NCBI RefSeq assembly: GCF_004193775.1
Contig: NC_041006.1
Coordinates: forward strand, 31,177,102 to 31,241,101
Reading direction: 5' to 3'
Length of the DNA stretch: 64,000 nucleotides
Origin: Glycine soja
Taxonomy: Eukaryota; Streptophyta; Magnoliopsida; Fabales; Fabaceae
Positions 1 through 12,053 of this stretch are shown in pieces; within the stretch, counting starts at the first letter, position 1; each line of letters starts with the position of its first letter. Under the pieces are notes generated by a model. That model was not told the origin of the DNA. It saw only the letters and a program-made list of their open reading frames with translations, and did no database searches. The position numbers were made by a program, and so were the translations under genes.

Positions 1-1138
1 CTCTTGTTCTCAGTCACAACAATCCAAGTAGATGTACCCTCTACTTGTACCACAAAGGATGTACCCTCCAATGTCTTAAGACAAAGTTCTCAGATGGTTA
101 GTCCTTTGAAATCTTTTGTTTGTGGGAAAGGGAAGAATCAAAAGAATTCTCAGACTGTGTCTTTTTGAATTCTTTGACAAGGGAGAAGGGAGACACAAAA
201 GAATTCAGGCGGTTAGTCCTTCGTTCTTTTGGAAAAGGGAGAAGAGAGACACAAAAAGAATTCAGACGGTTAGTCCTTAGCGAATTCTTTTTGGCAAAGG
301 GAGAAGAGAAAGAAAAATGAATAGCACACTTTAGTTTTCAAGGTTTGGAAAAACCAGAAAACTTTAGAAAGCTTTTTGTAAAGGAAGAAGAAGAAAAAGA
401 AGAAGAAGTTCAAAGAGATTCAAAGGTTGTAAAAGAATATGTGGAAAAGTTTTTTGTAAAGGTTGTAAGTATTGTAAGTAAGTTGTCTCTAATGCAAATC
501 AAGGTATTGCTTTTATAGACTCTTTAAGTCTGGTCAAGAAAACCATTGGAAGAGTTATAACCTTTAGAAAAACCTAAAAACCATTGGAAGAGTTACATCT
601 TTTGATTTTTGTTCAAAACTTGTCACTGGTAATCGATTATCAAATCCTTGTAATCGATTACACAAAGCTTTTTTATGAAAGGATGTGACTCTTCACAATT
701 GAATTTGAATTCCAACGTTCAGATGCACTGGTAATCGATTAACAATATCTTGTAATCGATTACACCATTTTGAAATCAATTAGAACGTTGCAAATTCTGT
801 TAAAAAATTTTGAAATCAAACTTTGCCACTGGTAATCGATTACAGGAAACTGGTAATCGATTACCAGAGAGTAAAAACTCGGGTAACTTAGAAAATTTTG
901 TGAAAACTCTTTTGAAAAACAAAACTGTGCTATGTTGTTTTTTGAAAAATCTTTTCAATACTTCCCTTGTGAAGTCTTCTTGATTTCTTCTCTTGAATCT
1001 TGAAATCAAACTTCTCTTGATTCTTGAATTGTTGACTCAATCTTGAAATCATTCTCTTGGGCTTTTTGTCATCATCTTTTGTTATCATCAAAACATCTTG
1101 AATCAACTTGACTCATCATCATGAAGCTTGCTTCTATA
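1..1138 (-). mobile_element. Sirevirus-type (Ty1/copia) LTR, cut by the window start
   Basis: Matches the LTR at 45049-46652 almost base for base from its first base on, so the window opens inside an LTR. In the element's own (minus) orientation the LTR begins at 1138. Its first bases are TATAGAAGCAAGC, the family start TGTAGAAGCA with one C-to-T type change. Positions 135-310 hold three tandem units of about 57 bp, each with an AAAGAATTC and GGTTAGTCCTT core. Three pairs of GTAATCGATTAC palindromes lie at 629-864. No polypurine tract follows 1138, so this is a solo LTR or the 5' LTR of an element extending left out of the window, not a 3' LTR. Confidence 0.85.
629..864. promoter_or_regulatory. 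Three pairs of GTAATCGATTAC palindromes in LTR
   Basis: Sites start at 629, 650, 731, 752, 832 and 853. Each pair is 21 bp apart start to start, and pairs repeat every 101-102 bp. Two sites have a changed last base. The sequence between pairs is much less alike than the sites. The function is not known; the regular spacing suggests a protein-binding array in the LTR. Confidence 0.6.
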
Positions 1139-1204
1139 GACAAGTGCTTTAATCTGGACCTTTGGCTATGCTCGTTGTAATTCCAAAGGAGTAAGCTTAA
1201 CAAG

Positions 1205-1930
1205 GATGTGCCTTGGATTTTTGTAGGAGTGCTTACCAATGGCGGACCTTGGGTTTCTTGTGTTCTTGCAAAGATAAAACTTGGTAACAAAGAGGCTCAC
1301 CAAGGGTGGACCTTGCATACCTTAGGTTGCTGTAAAGATAAAACTTGGCAACAAAGAGGCTCACCAAGGGAAGACTTTGGGTTTGTCTAGCCTATTAGAG
1401 ATTTGACCAGAGATGCGTTTACCCTGGGTTTGGCGAGACTCACCAAGGGCAGACCATGGGTTTGACGAACCTTTGGAGATTCGACCAGGGATGTGTCTGT
1501 CTTGGATTTTGGCGAGGCTCAGTGAGGGTAGACCTTGGGTTTGACAAGCCTTTGGAAAGTCGACCAAGGACACATTTGTCTTGGATTTTGGCCAGGCTCA
1601 CCAATGGAAGACCTTGGGTTTGATAAGCCTTTAGAGATGCGAGACTCACCAAGGGCGGACCTTGGGTTTGATAAGCCTTTGGAGATGCGAGACTCACCAA
1701 AGGCGAACCTTGGGTTTGATAAGCCTTTGGAGATGCGAGACTCACCAAAGGCGGACCTTAGGTTTGATGAGCCTTTGGAGAATCGACCAAGGAGGCATCC
1801 GTCCTGGGTTTTGGCCAGACTCGCCAAGGGTGGACCTTGGGTTTGACAAGCCTTTGGAGATTCATCAAGGCTCACCAATGGTGGACCTTGGGTTTGACAA
1901 GCCTTTGGAGAATCGTCATCTGTTTGCCGC
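1205..1930. repeat. Degenerate minisatellite, 48-bp core unit
   Basis: Units share ACCTTGGGTTTGATAAGCC, a CTTTGGAGAT segment and GACTCACCAAGG. The three clearest unit starts are 1643, 1691 and 1739, so the period is exactly 48 bp there. Elsewhere longer composite units contain an extra segment with TCTTGGATTTTGGC. Open frames on both strands here are low-complexity translations of the repeat. The array lies where the rest of the minus-strand gypsy gag would be expected, so it may be a repeat region of that element. The 66 bp between 1138 and 1205 contain nothing recognisable. Confidence 0.8.
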
Positions 1931-1966
1931 AAACTGGCTAGGGGCCACGAAAGTCATGCAGTGTCA

Positions 1967-2505
1967 CTAGCTGGTTGCATACTGAGAGCTGAAATGTTCG
2001 ACAAGGGTATTGAAGCTGTCGATGGACCATGGAGGGAGTCCTCCGTACCATATCAATGTGGCCCCTTTGATGGACGTTGGGAAAACTTGACACAAGATTA
2101 CATTGTCGTTGGTGTGGAGATTAACCTGGGTGGGGAATGCATCCAGATGTTCGTCCAAATTTGTAGTTCCATCATAGCACTCTAGATTGAGAGGTGTCTA
2201 ACCTAAAGGCAAATCTACCTTAATGATATGGTTGAAAAAAGGATGTCGACGAGTCGTCCGCCCTTCATGGCGGTGTATGTGTAAGAGTTTGGGATCATCT
2301 TGGGTGCTGATGGTTTGTTGGGGGTGGGATTCCTCTTTAGTACATTCGTGAGTTGTGAGGGCGGAGTGCTAGTCGCCCTGGGGCGTCTCACACAAGCCTC
2401 CAACTGGTCGTGGTCAGCCTTCAGCTTTTTGAGTTCCTCTTTATGGCATCACTCCATCTTTGCAATACATGTTTGGAGTTGTTGGAGAGTGTCGTTGTTT
2501 GTCAT
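1967..2505 (-). pseudogene. Ty3/gypsy gag N-terminal fragment
   Basis: Read on the minus strand from an ATG at 2503-2505, the first frame has a heptad-like start (LQQLQ, then KKLKADHDQLE). Another frame, at 2158-1967, contains the retrotransposon gag core: TQVNLHTND, then FPTSIKGATLIWY, then LPPWSIDSFNTLVEHF. This is the PF03732-type gag pattern of Tat-like gypsy elements. A stop at 2452 and frame changes between the two parts show decay. Gag stops abruptly at ATS (1967) and the minisatellite follows, so the C-terminal gag and the pol gene are missing. It lies directly inside the LTR at 2630-3169, in the order expected for a minus-strand element. Confidence 0.75.
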
Positions 2506-2612
2506 GGTTGTTAGGGGAGGATTGGAGCTCTATAGAGGTGTCTCGTGTCTAAGGTCAAACCGTGTGCTAACCATTGGTGAAAAGAGGCCGCGGGGAAAAT
2601 TTTACCATAGCT

Positions 2613-2629
2613 CCACGGTAGGCGCCAAA
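2613..2629 (-). other. Candidate primer-binding site of the minus-strand gypsy element
   Basis: Immediately inside the LTR end, the minus strand reads TTTGGCGCCTACCGTGG. It starts with the TGG expected opposite a tRNA CCA end and has the TGGCGCC core common in plant gypsy elements. The tRNA identity was not worked out. Confidence 0.55.
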
Positions 2630-3169
2630 TGTACTTACCAAAATCTAGAGCTGATTGACGTTAGGGTCGACGTAGCCAAGATGGACTCCACGATCTCACA
2701 CGTCGAACTACATGTACCCTTCACTGGGAGAACTAAGGGGGGACTTGCAAAACAAAGGACTACAATGCTCAAGTAAGTACGTGAGTGAGTTAAAAATGGA
2801 ATTGAAAAGGGTGAGATAAAACTTTGTATTCATAAAGTCGGATAGGAGCTTCGGGTCCTTGTTTGTAAGGGCTGTTATGGTAATCTAACAACTCTTGTAG
2901 ATAATTCCTAGCTTATAGATAATAGCTAGTAGATAATCCATCGCTTATAGATTATTCATTGCTAGAAAATAAGCAGGTACCTGCAACTTGATAAAGAAAT
3001 AATAACATTATCATTAAGATACAAATACATAGATATTTGTTAATAACCTGTCGATCGAATAGCCCGACTTCTAAGGGAGCTTCGTCTATGCTCTGGTGTC
3101 AGGGCTGACTAGGAGAGTTGACGTGCACATTCTAGTGCCACGTCAATTTTGTGGACCCCGGATAGTACA
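2630..3169 (-). mobile_element. 5' LTR (540 bp) of a minus-strand gypsy element
   Basis: On the minus strand the segment starts TGTACTATCC at 3169 and ends GGTAAGTACA at 2630, giving the short inverted ends TGTACT/AGTACA. A PBS-like TGGCGCC directly follows the inner end, and a gag fragment lies further in. The first five outside bases are AATGT (3170-3174), the candidate target duplication; its partner cannot be seen because the other end of the element is missing or outside the window. Confidence 0.65.
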
Positions 3170-3439
3170 AATGTCATTTAATTAAATTTATGATGTATGA
3201 TAAGTTTGTTGACTTTTATGATAATTGTATTTTTGGCAGTTGAAGTCTTCTGCCAATTTTTCTTACACACCATGAATGAGTAATTAGACTTCAAATCCCA
3301 ATCTATATCATCAATCCATTTTCAGTTGCTACAGCTAGCATGGTTTCAAGACTTTATGTAAGTTAGGTACTTAATTATCAAAATAGAGATGAGAAGCCAA
3401 CTACAAGTGTCGAAAGATGATAGGAGAGACATCAGAGAC

Positions 3440-5740
3440 ATAAAAAACCTTTACTTCACCAAATTTCCAACTCAGTTTATATTCCAACATCTATAAGAAA
3501 TCTTTGAGAGATGGGGTATCGTGATGTAAGTCTTTATTGCACCTAGAAGGAATAAGGGAGGGAAGAGGTATGGGTTTGTGCAGTTTAAAGGGGTCAATGA
3601 TGTTGAAAGATTGGTTCGGGAATTAGATAATCTTTGGATTGAGAGCATGAAACTTCATGTGAACATTTCAAGGTTGAATAAGGACAATCAACATAGTAGG
3701 AGAGAAGTGGAGAGCAACTCAAGGAGAGGAGGTAACGTTCAACCTAGATGGAGGAGAAAATAAGTCTCGTATGCACAAGCGACAATGTCAAAAAGGGGAA
3801 ATAGAACGAGAAACTGGGTGAAACTAACACAACAAGACTGGAGCGGACCATCGATGATAGTTTCAAAGACAAACACTTAGTGGCTTCAAAGGTCACTTAT
3901 TAGGAGGTTGAAAGATCCAGGGAGGTTCTTGGAGATGAGAGATGCCCTTATGCTGGAAGGATGTAGCATAGTGAGTGTCAGATACTTGGGAGACGATAGA
4001 GTGCTATTTTCAGGGATAAACTGTGATTGTTTGGAAGCCTTATTGCAAGCTAGAGCTGATGGCTGGTGTGAAATATTAGGGGAGGATATAAAGTCGTGGA
4101 CACCGGAGAGCCTCCTAGGGAATAGGATGGCATGGGATAGGATATAGGGATTTCTGCTGCATGTATGGAACAAACATGGATTTTCTGCTATAGTGATTAA
4201 GTCTGGTCAGGTGGTAAAGGTAGCAGAAAAGACGAAGAACATGCAGATACTAGATTTCGCTTAGGTGCTTCTAAGGGTGGCGTCCTTTAAGCCTATTGCC
4301 ATTCATGAGAGGATTTGCATTAATGGGGCAATATATGATGTCTTAGTAAAGGAAGAGATGGTCTATAATCAAACTAAAGACAAATATTGTTGTCATTTGC
4401 GTAGTCGATCAATCAAGAATGGTGGATCTGAAGCGGGCAAAATTGATGGCTTTGTAAGGGAAATTAATGACATTATGAGCTATCCTGGTTCAGTGGATAG
4501 AGGTGATGGTGAAGATTATCTTCAGTTGTCGGAGGAAGAGGAAAAGGAGGTGGTGCCAGAAGCACAAAGGAGTAGAGAGGGAGTGTCTCATAGCCCAATG
4601 CGTGACTCAGTGCGTGAATAAACATTATCTCAGGAAAGTCATGATGTGCTAGCAGCTATGTCAGAAAAAAAGGGTATGGGAAGAGCAATTGGGAAACAAC
4701 CAGGCAACGGAGTAGTGCAAGAATGGGAAGGAGTTGGTAGTTTTTTAAAAAATAAGGGTCAAAATCCAAGGAACTAACCGTTACAACAGTCAGGGACAAA
4801 GGAAGGAGGACTAGAAAAGGAGGTGAGGAGTCCAAGAATGAGCAAAATGATGAGCCTAGAATGGGAGATGTATTGGTTGAGGAAGAGGACATGATGTGTA
4901 GGGTGCACCTTGAAAGAGAAAGGGACGTAGAGGCTACGACAAAAGGAAAAAAAAGTGATGGGAGAAAGAGTTGGAGCAATGATGGGGCATAATGCAAAAA
5001 AGACGAATATGCCTATAGAAGAGTCATGTGCAATTCAGCAGGGGTACAAGGGGGTACAAATAGAAGTGCTACAAATATAAGGGATAAGGAGAAAAACCAA
5101 GAAAAAGAAGAAGGGGGGGGGGGGTACAATTAGACGACAATGTAGCATGTCTTCCTCAAACACAACTAATTGGATCGAATCATAATATTTCGACAAGAAC
5201 TAGCAAGGAAGGGCCTCTTGCTGTATCTAGAGCAACATCAAGTAAAGGGTGTTACCTTAGAAGGAAACTACTAAAGTCACTTCTAAGAAAAAATATATCA
5301 TGGTGGTGCTTGGTGAGTATGGATCCAACAAAAAGGCTTAGGAAGACGATCAACAAATTGAAAGGACAAGGTAGGCAGAGGATGAAGTCAGTAAGAACTA
5401 ATGAATTGGAAGGTCTGAGAGAGGTTCCAATTTTAGCTGAATAGGAACTGACCAGTGAAAGTACAAGCACTTACGAGGAAGGAAGGTGTAGCAAGCCTGC
5501 TGCTGAACATCAATATGGATTTCCTTTGAGAAGATGGCGATCTCCAGCCAGGAATAATTCTCAATCTCTTTCTCAACAAGGATGTCCCAACGGCATAACC
5601 CAGCTGAGGGACAGAAAACGGGAGGCGGCATCGATGCTGAAAATTGCAAAAGATGTGGGTGTGTCATTCCAAGGGAGTGATGATGCGGTTATACGAAGGT
5701 TCTTGGAGCCAGAGCAGAAGGACAAGGAATTACTATAGAA
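3440..5740 (+). pseudogene. LINE ORF1 (RRM-containing RNA-binding protein), decayed
   Basis: This is the nucleic-acid-binding ORF1 of a plant L1-like element. Recoverable pieces, in several frames, are an RRM-like stretch (FFTKFPTQF-type start near 3452, RYGFVQFKGVNDVERLV near 3567-3610, then KLHVNISRLNKDN); a middle domain at 3908-4147 (VRYLGDDRVLFSG, KSWTPESLLGNRMAWDRI); an acidic stretch at 4265-4618 rich in E and D; and a C-terminal piece at 5526-5738 with GVSFQGSDDAVIRRF. The patterns match ORF1 proteins of plant non-LTR elements by family knowledge. At least ten stops or frame changes separate the pieces, so no product is expected. Confidence 0.75.
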
Positions 5741-5788
5741 ACAACAACTGAAGGAAGATGGTGGGCACCTTGACAATGTCCAATAAAG

Positions 5789-5956
5789 GTAATCTCATTT
5801 AATATTAAGGGTTTGCGTTCGACCGCTAAACGCAGATACTTAAGGAAAACGATGATGGGGAATGCTGTGGACTTTATATGTTTGCATGAAACAAAAATTT
5901 AGGGGGTGGGTTTTTGATTATGCTCATCAATGTGGGGAGATTCCATGTCTGGGTGG
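5789..5956 (+). pseudogene. LINE ORF2, start of AP endonuclease domain
   Basis: The frame reads VISFNIKGLRSTAKRRYL and then DFICLHETKI, the N-terminal signature of L1 apurinic endonucleases (SWNIRGL and the catalytic E of LQETK). A TAG follows KI. The domain is cut at 5956 by the gypsy insertion and resumes at 13184 after the second copy of the 5-bp target duplication. Confidence 0.75.
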
Positions 5957-5961
5957 AAGTG

Positions 5962-7086
5962 TGATATGAACCCTCTTGGCACAAGGGCTGACTTAGGATC
6001 GTCTAGGATTAAACCTTGATGGAAAATGTGGAAATTGATTAAGGAAAGGATGACGAATAAGGTGGTTAATTTCGTGGGTCTTAATAAGGTGGTTCTTGGC
6101 ATAAAATGGAATAATGAGATGAGAAAACGTAGGTTAAGTGGTGGTTGGACAGAAATATAGAAATGGCAATAACTCAAGCTATAGGGCTCCAAATGAGGTG
6201 ATTCCAAAACGAGGTGAAAGGTCACGTCTTGAAATTCAATTTAAGCTCAGGAATCACTTAATTTGAGTGCGTAAAATGGGAGTTATGGCCACGAGATAAT
6301 TCTGGGCAGAAGTGGATTTTCGGGAATTGTGGTTTGAAAGAATAAGGTTGAAGATGAAAGGAAGGAAAAAATCACTCTTTCCGGCGAGGGCAACACACAA
6401 AGGTTGTGAAAGTCCTTTGATACAGTCAGGGTGTTCTTGAATCACTCAAGAATTTAGGAGAATCACTCTCACTAAGATAAAAGAGATAAACTCTAATTTT
6501 CTGAATAAAACTCAACTTGTGTTTATTGATAAAATGGTTCAGCTTATATAGAAGCTTTACAGCAGATTTTAGTAATGTCCCACTAACCTAAAATTAAAAT
6601 AACTTAATGCCATTAACCTAGGGAATTAAAAAAAACTTAATGGCTGAGTGTAACTGTAATTGTGGCAACCAAAAGTCACCCCCAACAGCCAACAAGTCAG
6701 TCACCATTTGGTCTCCTAAAAGGCTGATGCCTAGATTGCCAATTGGGCCCTTATTACAACTTGAACTAAACCTACTAAAGCCCTTTTAGTTGATTAACCC
6801 AAAACATATTTTTGGTCAGCCAACTTTACAAGGATTGGGCCATTATTTAGACAAACTAAACACTCTAAAATTGAGACAAAGTGGTGCCATTTAGTCCTCC
6901 TCCATTTGGGCCATGATACAACTCACAACCTTGGACTTTTCTCCTTCAAACTTGGGCTTGTATTCAAATAGTATGGACAACACTTGTTGAAGAGCTTCCT
7001 TGGCTTTCCTTGCTCTAGCCCTTGTCATAGGCCCTCCAAGTCCTTCAAGTGGATCCTTGCCCTTACTCTTGGTCATGTCTTCATCA
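5962..7086 (-). repeat. 3' LTR of the chromovirus-like gypsy element
   Basis: Reading the minus strand, it begins TGATGAAGACATGACC at 7086 and ends GGTTCATATCA at 5962. A TATATAAG promoter box lies at 6543-6550 and an AATAAA about 25 bp beyond it. The first 66 codons or so are coding: the polyprotein frame runs through the LTR start and stops at 6891. Confidence 0.92.
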
Positions 7087-9935
7087 TTCTCTCCCTCTTG
7101 AGAAGGATTTATCCTCAAATCGGATTCTCCATCTGCATCAAAAAGAGATAAATCAGAGACATTAAAGGTGGAACTAACATTATACTCACCGGGGAGCTCA
7201 ACTTTGTAAGCATTGTCATTGATTCTTTCAAGCCCTTGAAATGGTCCATCTCCCCTTGGTTGAAGCTTTGATTTCCATTGTTCCGGAAACCTTTCTTTTC
7301 TCATGTGCACCCAAACCCAATCTTCGGGTTCGAAGACACCTTCTTTCTCCCTTTGTTGGCTTGTTTAGCATAGCTTTTATTTTTCCTCTCAATTTGATCT
7401 TTGACTCTCTCATGAAGCTTCTTCACATAGTCCGCCTTTGCTTGACCTTCTTTATGCTTAAAAACAGAAACATTAGGCATAGGCAAAAGATCAAGAGGAG
7501 TTAGTGGGTTAAAACCATAAACAACTTCAAAAGGAGAACAATTAGTGGTGCTATGAACAGCTCTATTGTAAGCAAATTCAACATGGGGTAAACAAGTTTT
7601 CCAAGTTTTTAAGTTCTTCCTCAAAACTGTCCTAAGCAAAGTTCCCAAAGTCCTATTAACAACTTCCATTTGCCCATCGGTTTGTGGGTGACAAGTGGTT
7701 GAAAATAACAATTTAGTGCCCAACTTGCTCCACAAAGTCCTCCAAAAATGACTTAGGAACTTAGAGTCCCTATCACTAACAATGCTCCTTGGCAAACCAT
7801 GGAGTCTTACAATCTCCTTGAAAAACAAATCAGCCACATGGGAAGCATCATCAATTTTTTTACATGGAATAAAATGAGCCATTTTAGAAAACCTATCAAC
7901 AACCACAAAAATGGAATCTCTACCGTTGCTTGTTTTTGGCAGCCCCAAAACAAAATCCCTGGATAAATCAATCCAAGGATACTCCGGAATTGGCAATGGA
8001 GTATACAATCCAAGAGGCTTTACCTTAGACTTTGCCTTTTTACATACAATGTTCACAAAATTTCTGCACATCCTTTTTCATATGAGGCCAATAAAAATGT
8101 TCTTGTAATGTTTCTAGAGTCTTTTGGACCCCAAAATGCCCCATTAAACCTCCTTCATATGCTTCACAAACAAGCAAATTTCTAGTAGAACATTTAGGCA
8201 CACACAATTTGTTTTCTTTGAAAAGAAAGCCTTCATGTCTAAAGAAACCATTTTCTGAAAAATTTTCACAATTTTTAAAAATTTCTCCAAAAGTTTCATC
8301 ATTTTCATACATGCTTTTTAAACATTCAAGACCAATCAATTTTGTTTCAAGCATAGAAAGTAATGCATGACGCCGAGAAAGAGCATCGGCTACAATATTA
8401 CCTTTTCCCTTTTTATGTTTGATAACATAAGGGAATTGCTCTAGGAATTTCACCCACTTCGCATGCCTTTTGTTAAGCTTTCCTTGCCCCTTGATATATT
8501 TGAGGGACTCATGGTCACTATGAATGACAAATTCCTTGGGATAAAGGTAGTGTTGCCATGTTTTCAAAGACCGTACTAAGGCATACAACTCCTTATCATA
8601 AGTTGAATAGTTAAGGGTAGGACCACTTAACTTTTCACTAAAATAAGCAATTGGATGGCCTTCTTGCATCAACACAGCCCCAATCCCAACATTTGAAGCA
8701 TCACACTCAATTTCAAAAGATTTTTGAAAGTTTGGCAACGCAAGTATGGGGGCATTAGTTAGCTTTTGCTTAAGAACATTGAAAGCTTCTTCTTGTTTCT
8801 CTCCCCATTTGAAACCAACATTTTTCTTGAGCACTTCATTGAGAGGTGCTGCCAATGTGCTAAAATCCTTCACAAATCGTCTATAAAAACTTGCTAAGCC
8901 ATGAAAACTCCTCACCTCGGTCACGGACTTAGGTGTAGGCCATTCTTGAATAGCTCTAATCTTCTCCTCATCAACTTGCACTCCTTTTGAACTCACAACA
9001 AAACCAAGAAACACAACATGGTTAGTACAAAAGATGCATTTTTCAAGATTGGCATACAATTTTTCTTCTCTAAGCACAGTCAAGCCAGATTTTAAATGAT
9101 CAATATGCAAATCAAGTGAAGTGCTATAGATAAGAATATCATCAAAGTACACCACAACGAACTTTCCTATGAACTCTCTCAAGATATGGTTCATTAGTCT
9201 CATGAAAGTGCTAGGAGCGTTAGTTAGGCCAAAAGGCATAACCAACCATTCATACAAACCATATTTTGTTTTAAAAGCAGTTTTCCATTCATCCCATTCT
9301 CTAATCCTAATTTGATTGTATCCACTTTTTAAATCGATTTTAGAGAAGTAACATGCACCATGCAATTCATCAAGCAAATCATCAAGCCTAGGTATAGGAT
9401 GCCTATATTTAATGGTGATGTTATTTAGGGCTCTACAATCGGAACACATGCGCCATGTCCCATCCTTTTTAGGGACCAAAATCACTGGGACAGCACAAGG
9501 ACTCATACTATTTCTTACCCAACCTTTGCTAATGAGTTCATCCACTTGTCTTTGAATCTCTTTGGTTTCTTGTGGATTACTTCTATAGGCTGGCCTATTG
9601 GGCAAAGAAGCTCCCGGAATGAGATCAATTTGATGCTCAATTCCCCTCAAAGGTGGTAGTCCACTTGGCACATTTGGTGGAAACATGTCTTGAAAATCCT
9701 GCAAAAGAGTTTTAACACTAGAAGACACTTCAAAATCATCAAAAGTGTTAGTGGTCAAAATCTGATTTTTGAAAAACAAGATATATAGTGACTGTTTAGC
9801 ACGAAACAACCTCTTGACCTCACTTTTTGTGGCTAAATAGCTCTCCCTCACTTCAAGTGTTTCACTCTTCTTTTGTTCACTCTTTTTCCTCTCAAGTGTT
9901 TCCCTCTTTTTCTCACTCTCAAGTGTTTTGCTCAC
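6891..9935 (-). pseudogene. Gypsy pol: RT, RNase H, integrase, C-terminal tail
   Basis: The polyprotein has reverse transcriptase (catalytic YFDDILIYS near 9130), RNase H ([16 protein letters not shown], ending in VADALSRR), and integrase with a zinc-binding region ending in FCEHC near 8045 and the DDE core ([14 protein letters not shown], then E in QMEVVNRTL). A GPFQGLERINDNAYKVELPGEY tail follows. Frameshifts at about 8040-8071 and about 7340 split it into three frames; each can be followed across without loss of homology-like motifs. The end of the frame (DEDMTKSKGKDPLEGLGG onward) is encoded inside the 3' LTR. It copies element RNA and integrates it in the nucleus in intact relatives; here it is broken. 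Confidence 0.9.
7087..7099 (-). other. Polypurine tract of the gypsy element
   Basis: The minus strand reads AAGAGGGAGAGAA and directly abuts the LTR start TGATGAAG. It is the expected plus-strand primer site and at the same time encodes polyprotein residues QEGEN. Confidence 0.8.
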
Positions 9936-10087
9936 TTTTTCTTTTTCTCTTGAAGAAGTTTTTCTCTCATTTTCTTTTGATCCTCACACACTTCTTGTGG
10001 ACTCAATGGCTTGAGCACAATCTTTTTGTCTTGGTGCATGAAAGAGATCTTGTTGGTGTAACCGTCATGATTGGCTCTTTTATCAAA

Positions 10088-11461
10088 TTACCATGGTCTC
10101 CCCAAAAGTAAGTGACTGGCCTCCATAGGAACAACATCACAAAGTACCTTATCATTGTATTTCCCAATGGAAACATCCACTTCTACTTGCTGCCTCACTT
10201 GCACCTCCCCATCCTTACTAAGCCATTGAAGTTTGTATGGCCTAGGATGTGGTTTAGTAGCTAAATTTAGCTTTGACACTAATCTAGCACTAGCCACATT
10301 GGTGCAACTACCTCCATCAATGATCACCATGCACACCTTGCCATTGATTAAACATCTAGTGTGAAAGATGTTTTCTCTTTGGCTCTCCTCATCATGCTTC
10401 AATTGACCACCAAGTAACCGCCTAATCATCAACAAATCTCCCTTCGGAGTCTCCTCTTCCTCTGCGTACTCACTCTCCTCTTCCTCTTCATCATCAGATT
10501 CACTTATATATTCTCCATCTCTAAGAACCATGGACCTTTTGTTAGGGCACTCATAAGCATAGTGTCCTAGGCCTTGGCACTTGAAACACTTCACATCTCT
10601 ACTCCTTTTAGAGGGTTCCTCTTGGGACTTTGAGCGAGTTTTTGATGGGATAGGTGTGGAACTACTAGAAGTAGCAGCCCCATCTTTCTTACCTTTGTCT
10701 TTCCAACTAGAAGAACCAAAGTTGGTAAAACTCCTCTTAGCCACTCCCTTCCTTTTTAATTGTTGCTCTACTTGGATTGCTTTGTGAAGCAAATAATCCA
10801 TTTCAACAAACTCCTGCAGCTCAACAATATCACAGATATCATTAGTCAAACCATTAAGAAATCGAGCCATAGTTACCTCCTTATCTTCTTCAATCTTTGC
10901 TTGAATCATGAGCACATCCATTTCCTTGAGATACTCCTCAACCCCCTTGTTGCCTTGGGTTAGTTTTTGGAGCTTGAATTTCAAGTCCCTTGAGTAACTA
11001 GCCGGCACATACCGCTTCCTCGTGATCTTTTTCATCTCCGTCCATGTATCAACCATTGGCTCTTCATTTCTTGCTCTCTCCTTTTGTAGCTTGTTCCACC
11101 ACACAAGAGCATAGTTGGAAAACTTAGTGGCGGCAAGCTTCACCTTTTGGTCCTCCTCATAGTTGTTGCATGAGAAAACATGCTCTATTTTCATCTTCCA
11201 CTCCAAGTAGGCCTCCGGATCATTCTTTCCTTTAAAGGGAGGAATGTTGAGTTTAATACCATCAATTCGGTTTTGTCTAGGAACACCATCATTCCCTCTT
11301 CTCCTCCTTTCTTCTTCATTATGATCTCTATTCTCCATTTGATCCAACCTCTCATGGAGTGCATCATCTCGTTGTTTCATTAACCTCTCCATATGTTGCA
11401 TCAAAGCTTGCATTTGGAATTGCGAAAGCCCCCCTCCATCATTAGGATTTGTTACTGCCAT
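10088..11461 (-). pseudogene. Gypsy gag-protease
   Basis: Start chosen at the ATG at 11459-11461 (MAVTNPNDGG); an upstream in-frame ATG at 11488 adds only nine residues. The order is a charged coiled-coil-like N-terminus (about residues 10-60), the gag core (FKGKNDPEAYLEWKMKIE, ALVWWNKLQ, LKFKLQKLTQG), a basic linker, a CCHC zinc knuckle (CFKCQGLGHYAYEC), an acidic stretch, and a retropepsin-like protease with IDGGSCTNVAS (catalytic D) and LLGRPW. A TAA directly after RPW (10088-10090) replaces what is probably CAA, because the frame stays open and family-like beyond it. A one-base frameshift in the A-rich stretch at about 9936-9960 then separates it from pol. Confidence 0.9.
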
Positions 11462-12033
11462 CTCAAAAAAACAAATCAAACGTAACAAGACAATTATAGT
11501 TGCTGTTTGAATACCTCACCCACTCAAGTGTATCACACAATTATGGCTTTTCTCTAATGAAACACTCTTGCCTTTTACCACTCTAATTCCCCTTGAGTTC
11601 TTAGGCAATTCAAGAGATTATGGCCACAACAAAGAACAATTCACCAATATGTGTAAGGTAAGGCTAGAGAGACCAGGAAAAGGTTAACCAAGAAAAAGGC
11701 TAACAATGTTTTTAGGCCCAAATGAAGGAAATAAAATTCAGAATTTAGGAATTCAAGTAACAATCCTTCATGCAACCAATATATTACCTTAAAGAGATTT
11801 TTTTTTAAAGTTCTTCAAGCATGAACCATTCAGCCCAATTTTATTTTTTTTAATTTTGCTTATACGAAATTCTGCTTCTTTTTTTTTTTTATAACAAAGA
11901 GATCAAAAGGCTTAACTTTTGCAATGGTTTAGCCTAAAAGAAAATATATGAATAAGAAGTTAATATAAATGGCAAAGAGAATAAAGAAGGATGTTACCCA
12001 ATATTTCCAGCAAAGGAAGTGTTGATCCTAGAA

Positions 12034-12051
12034 CCGGAGCTATGATTACCA
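12034..12051 (-). other. Primer-binding site of the gypsy element
   Basis: Two bases inside the 5' LTR, the minus strand reads TGGTAATCATAGCTCCGG. This is close to the initiator-methionine tRNA PBS (TGGTATCAGAGC) that such elements use, with one inserted A and a change. Confidence 0.6.
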
Positions 12052-12053
12052 AA

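Noticed and set aside
1440..1970. Overlapping frames on both strands at the minisatellite
   Set aside because: Repetitive low-complexity translations of a 48-bp unit with a length divisible by three.
9936..9960. Possible programmed frameshift between gag-pro and pol in the chromovirus-like element
   Set aside because: The A-rich stretch looks slippery, but the element also has two other frameshifts and a nonsense codon; chromoviruses of this kind usually have one continuous frame, so decay is simpler.
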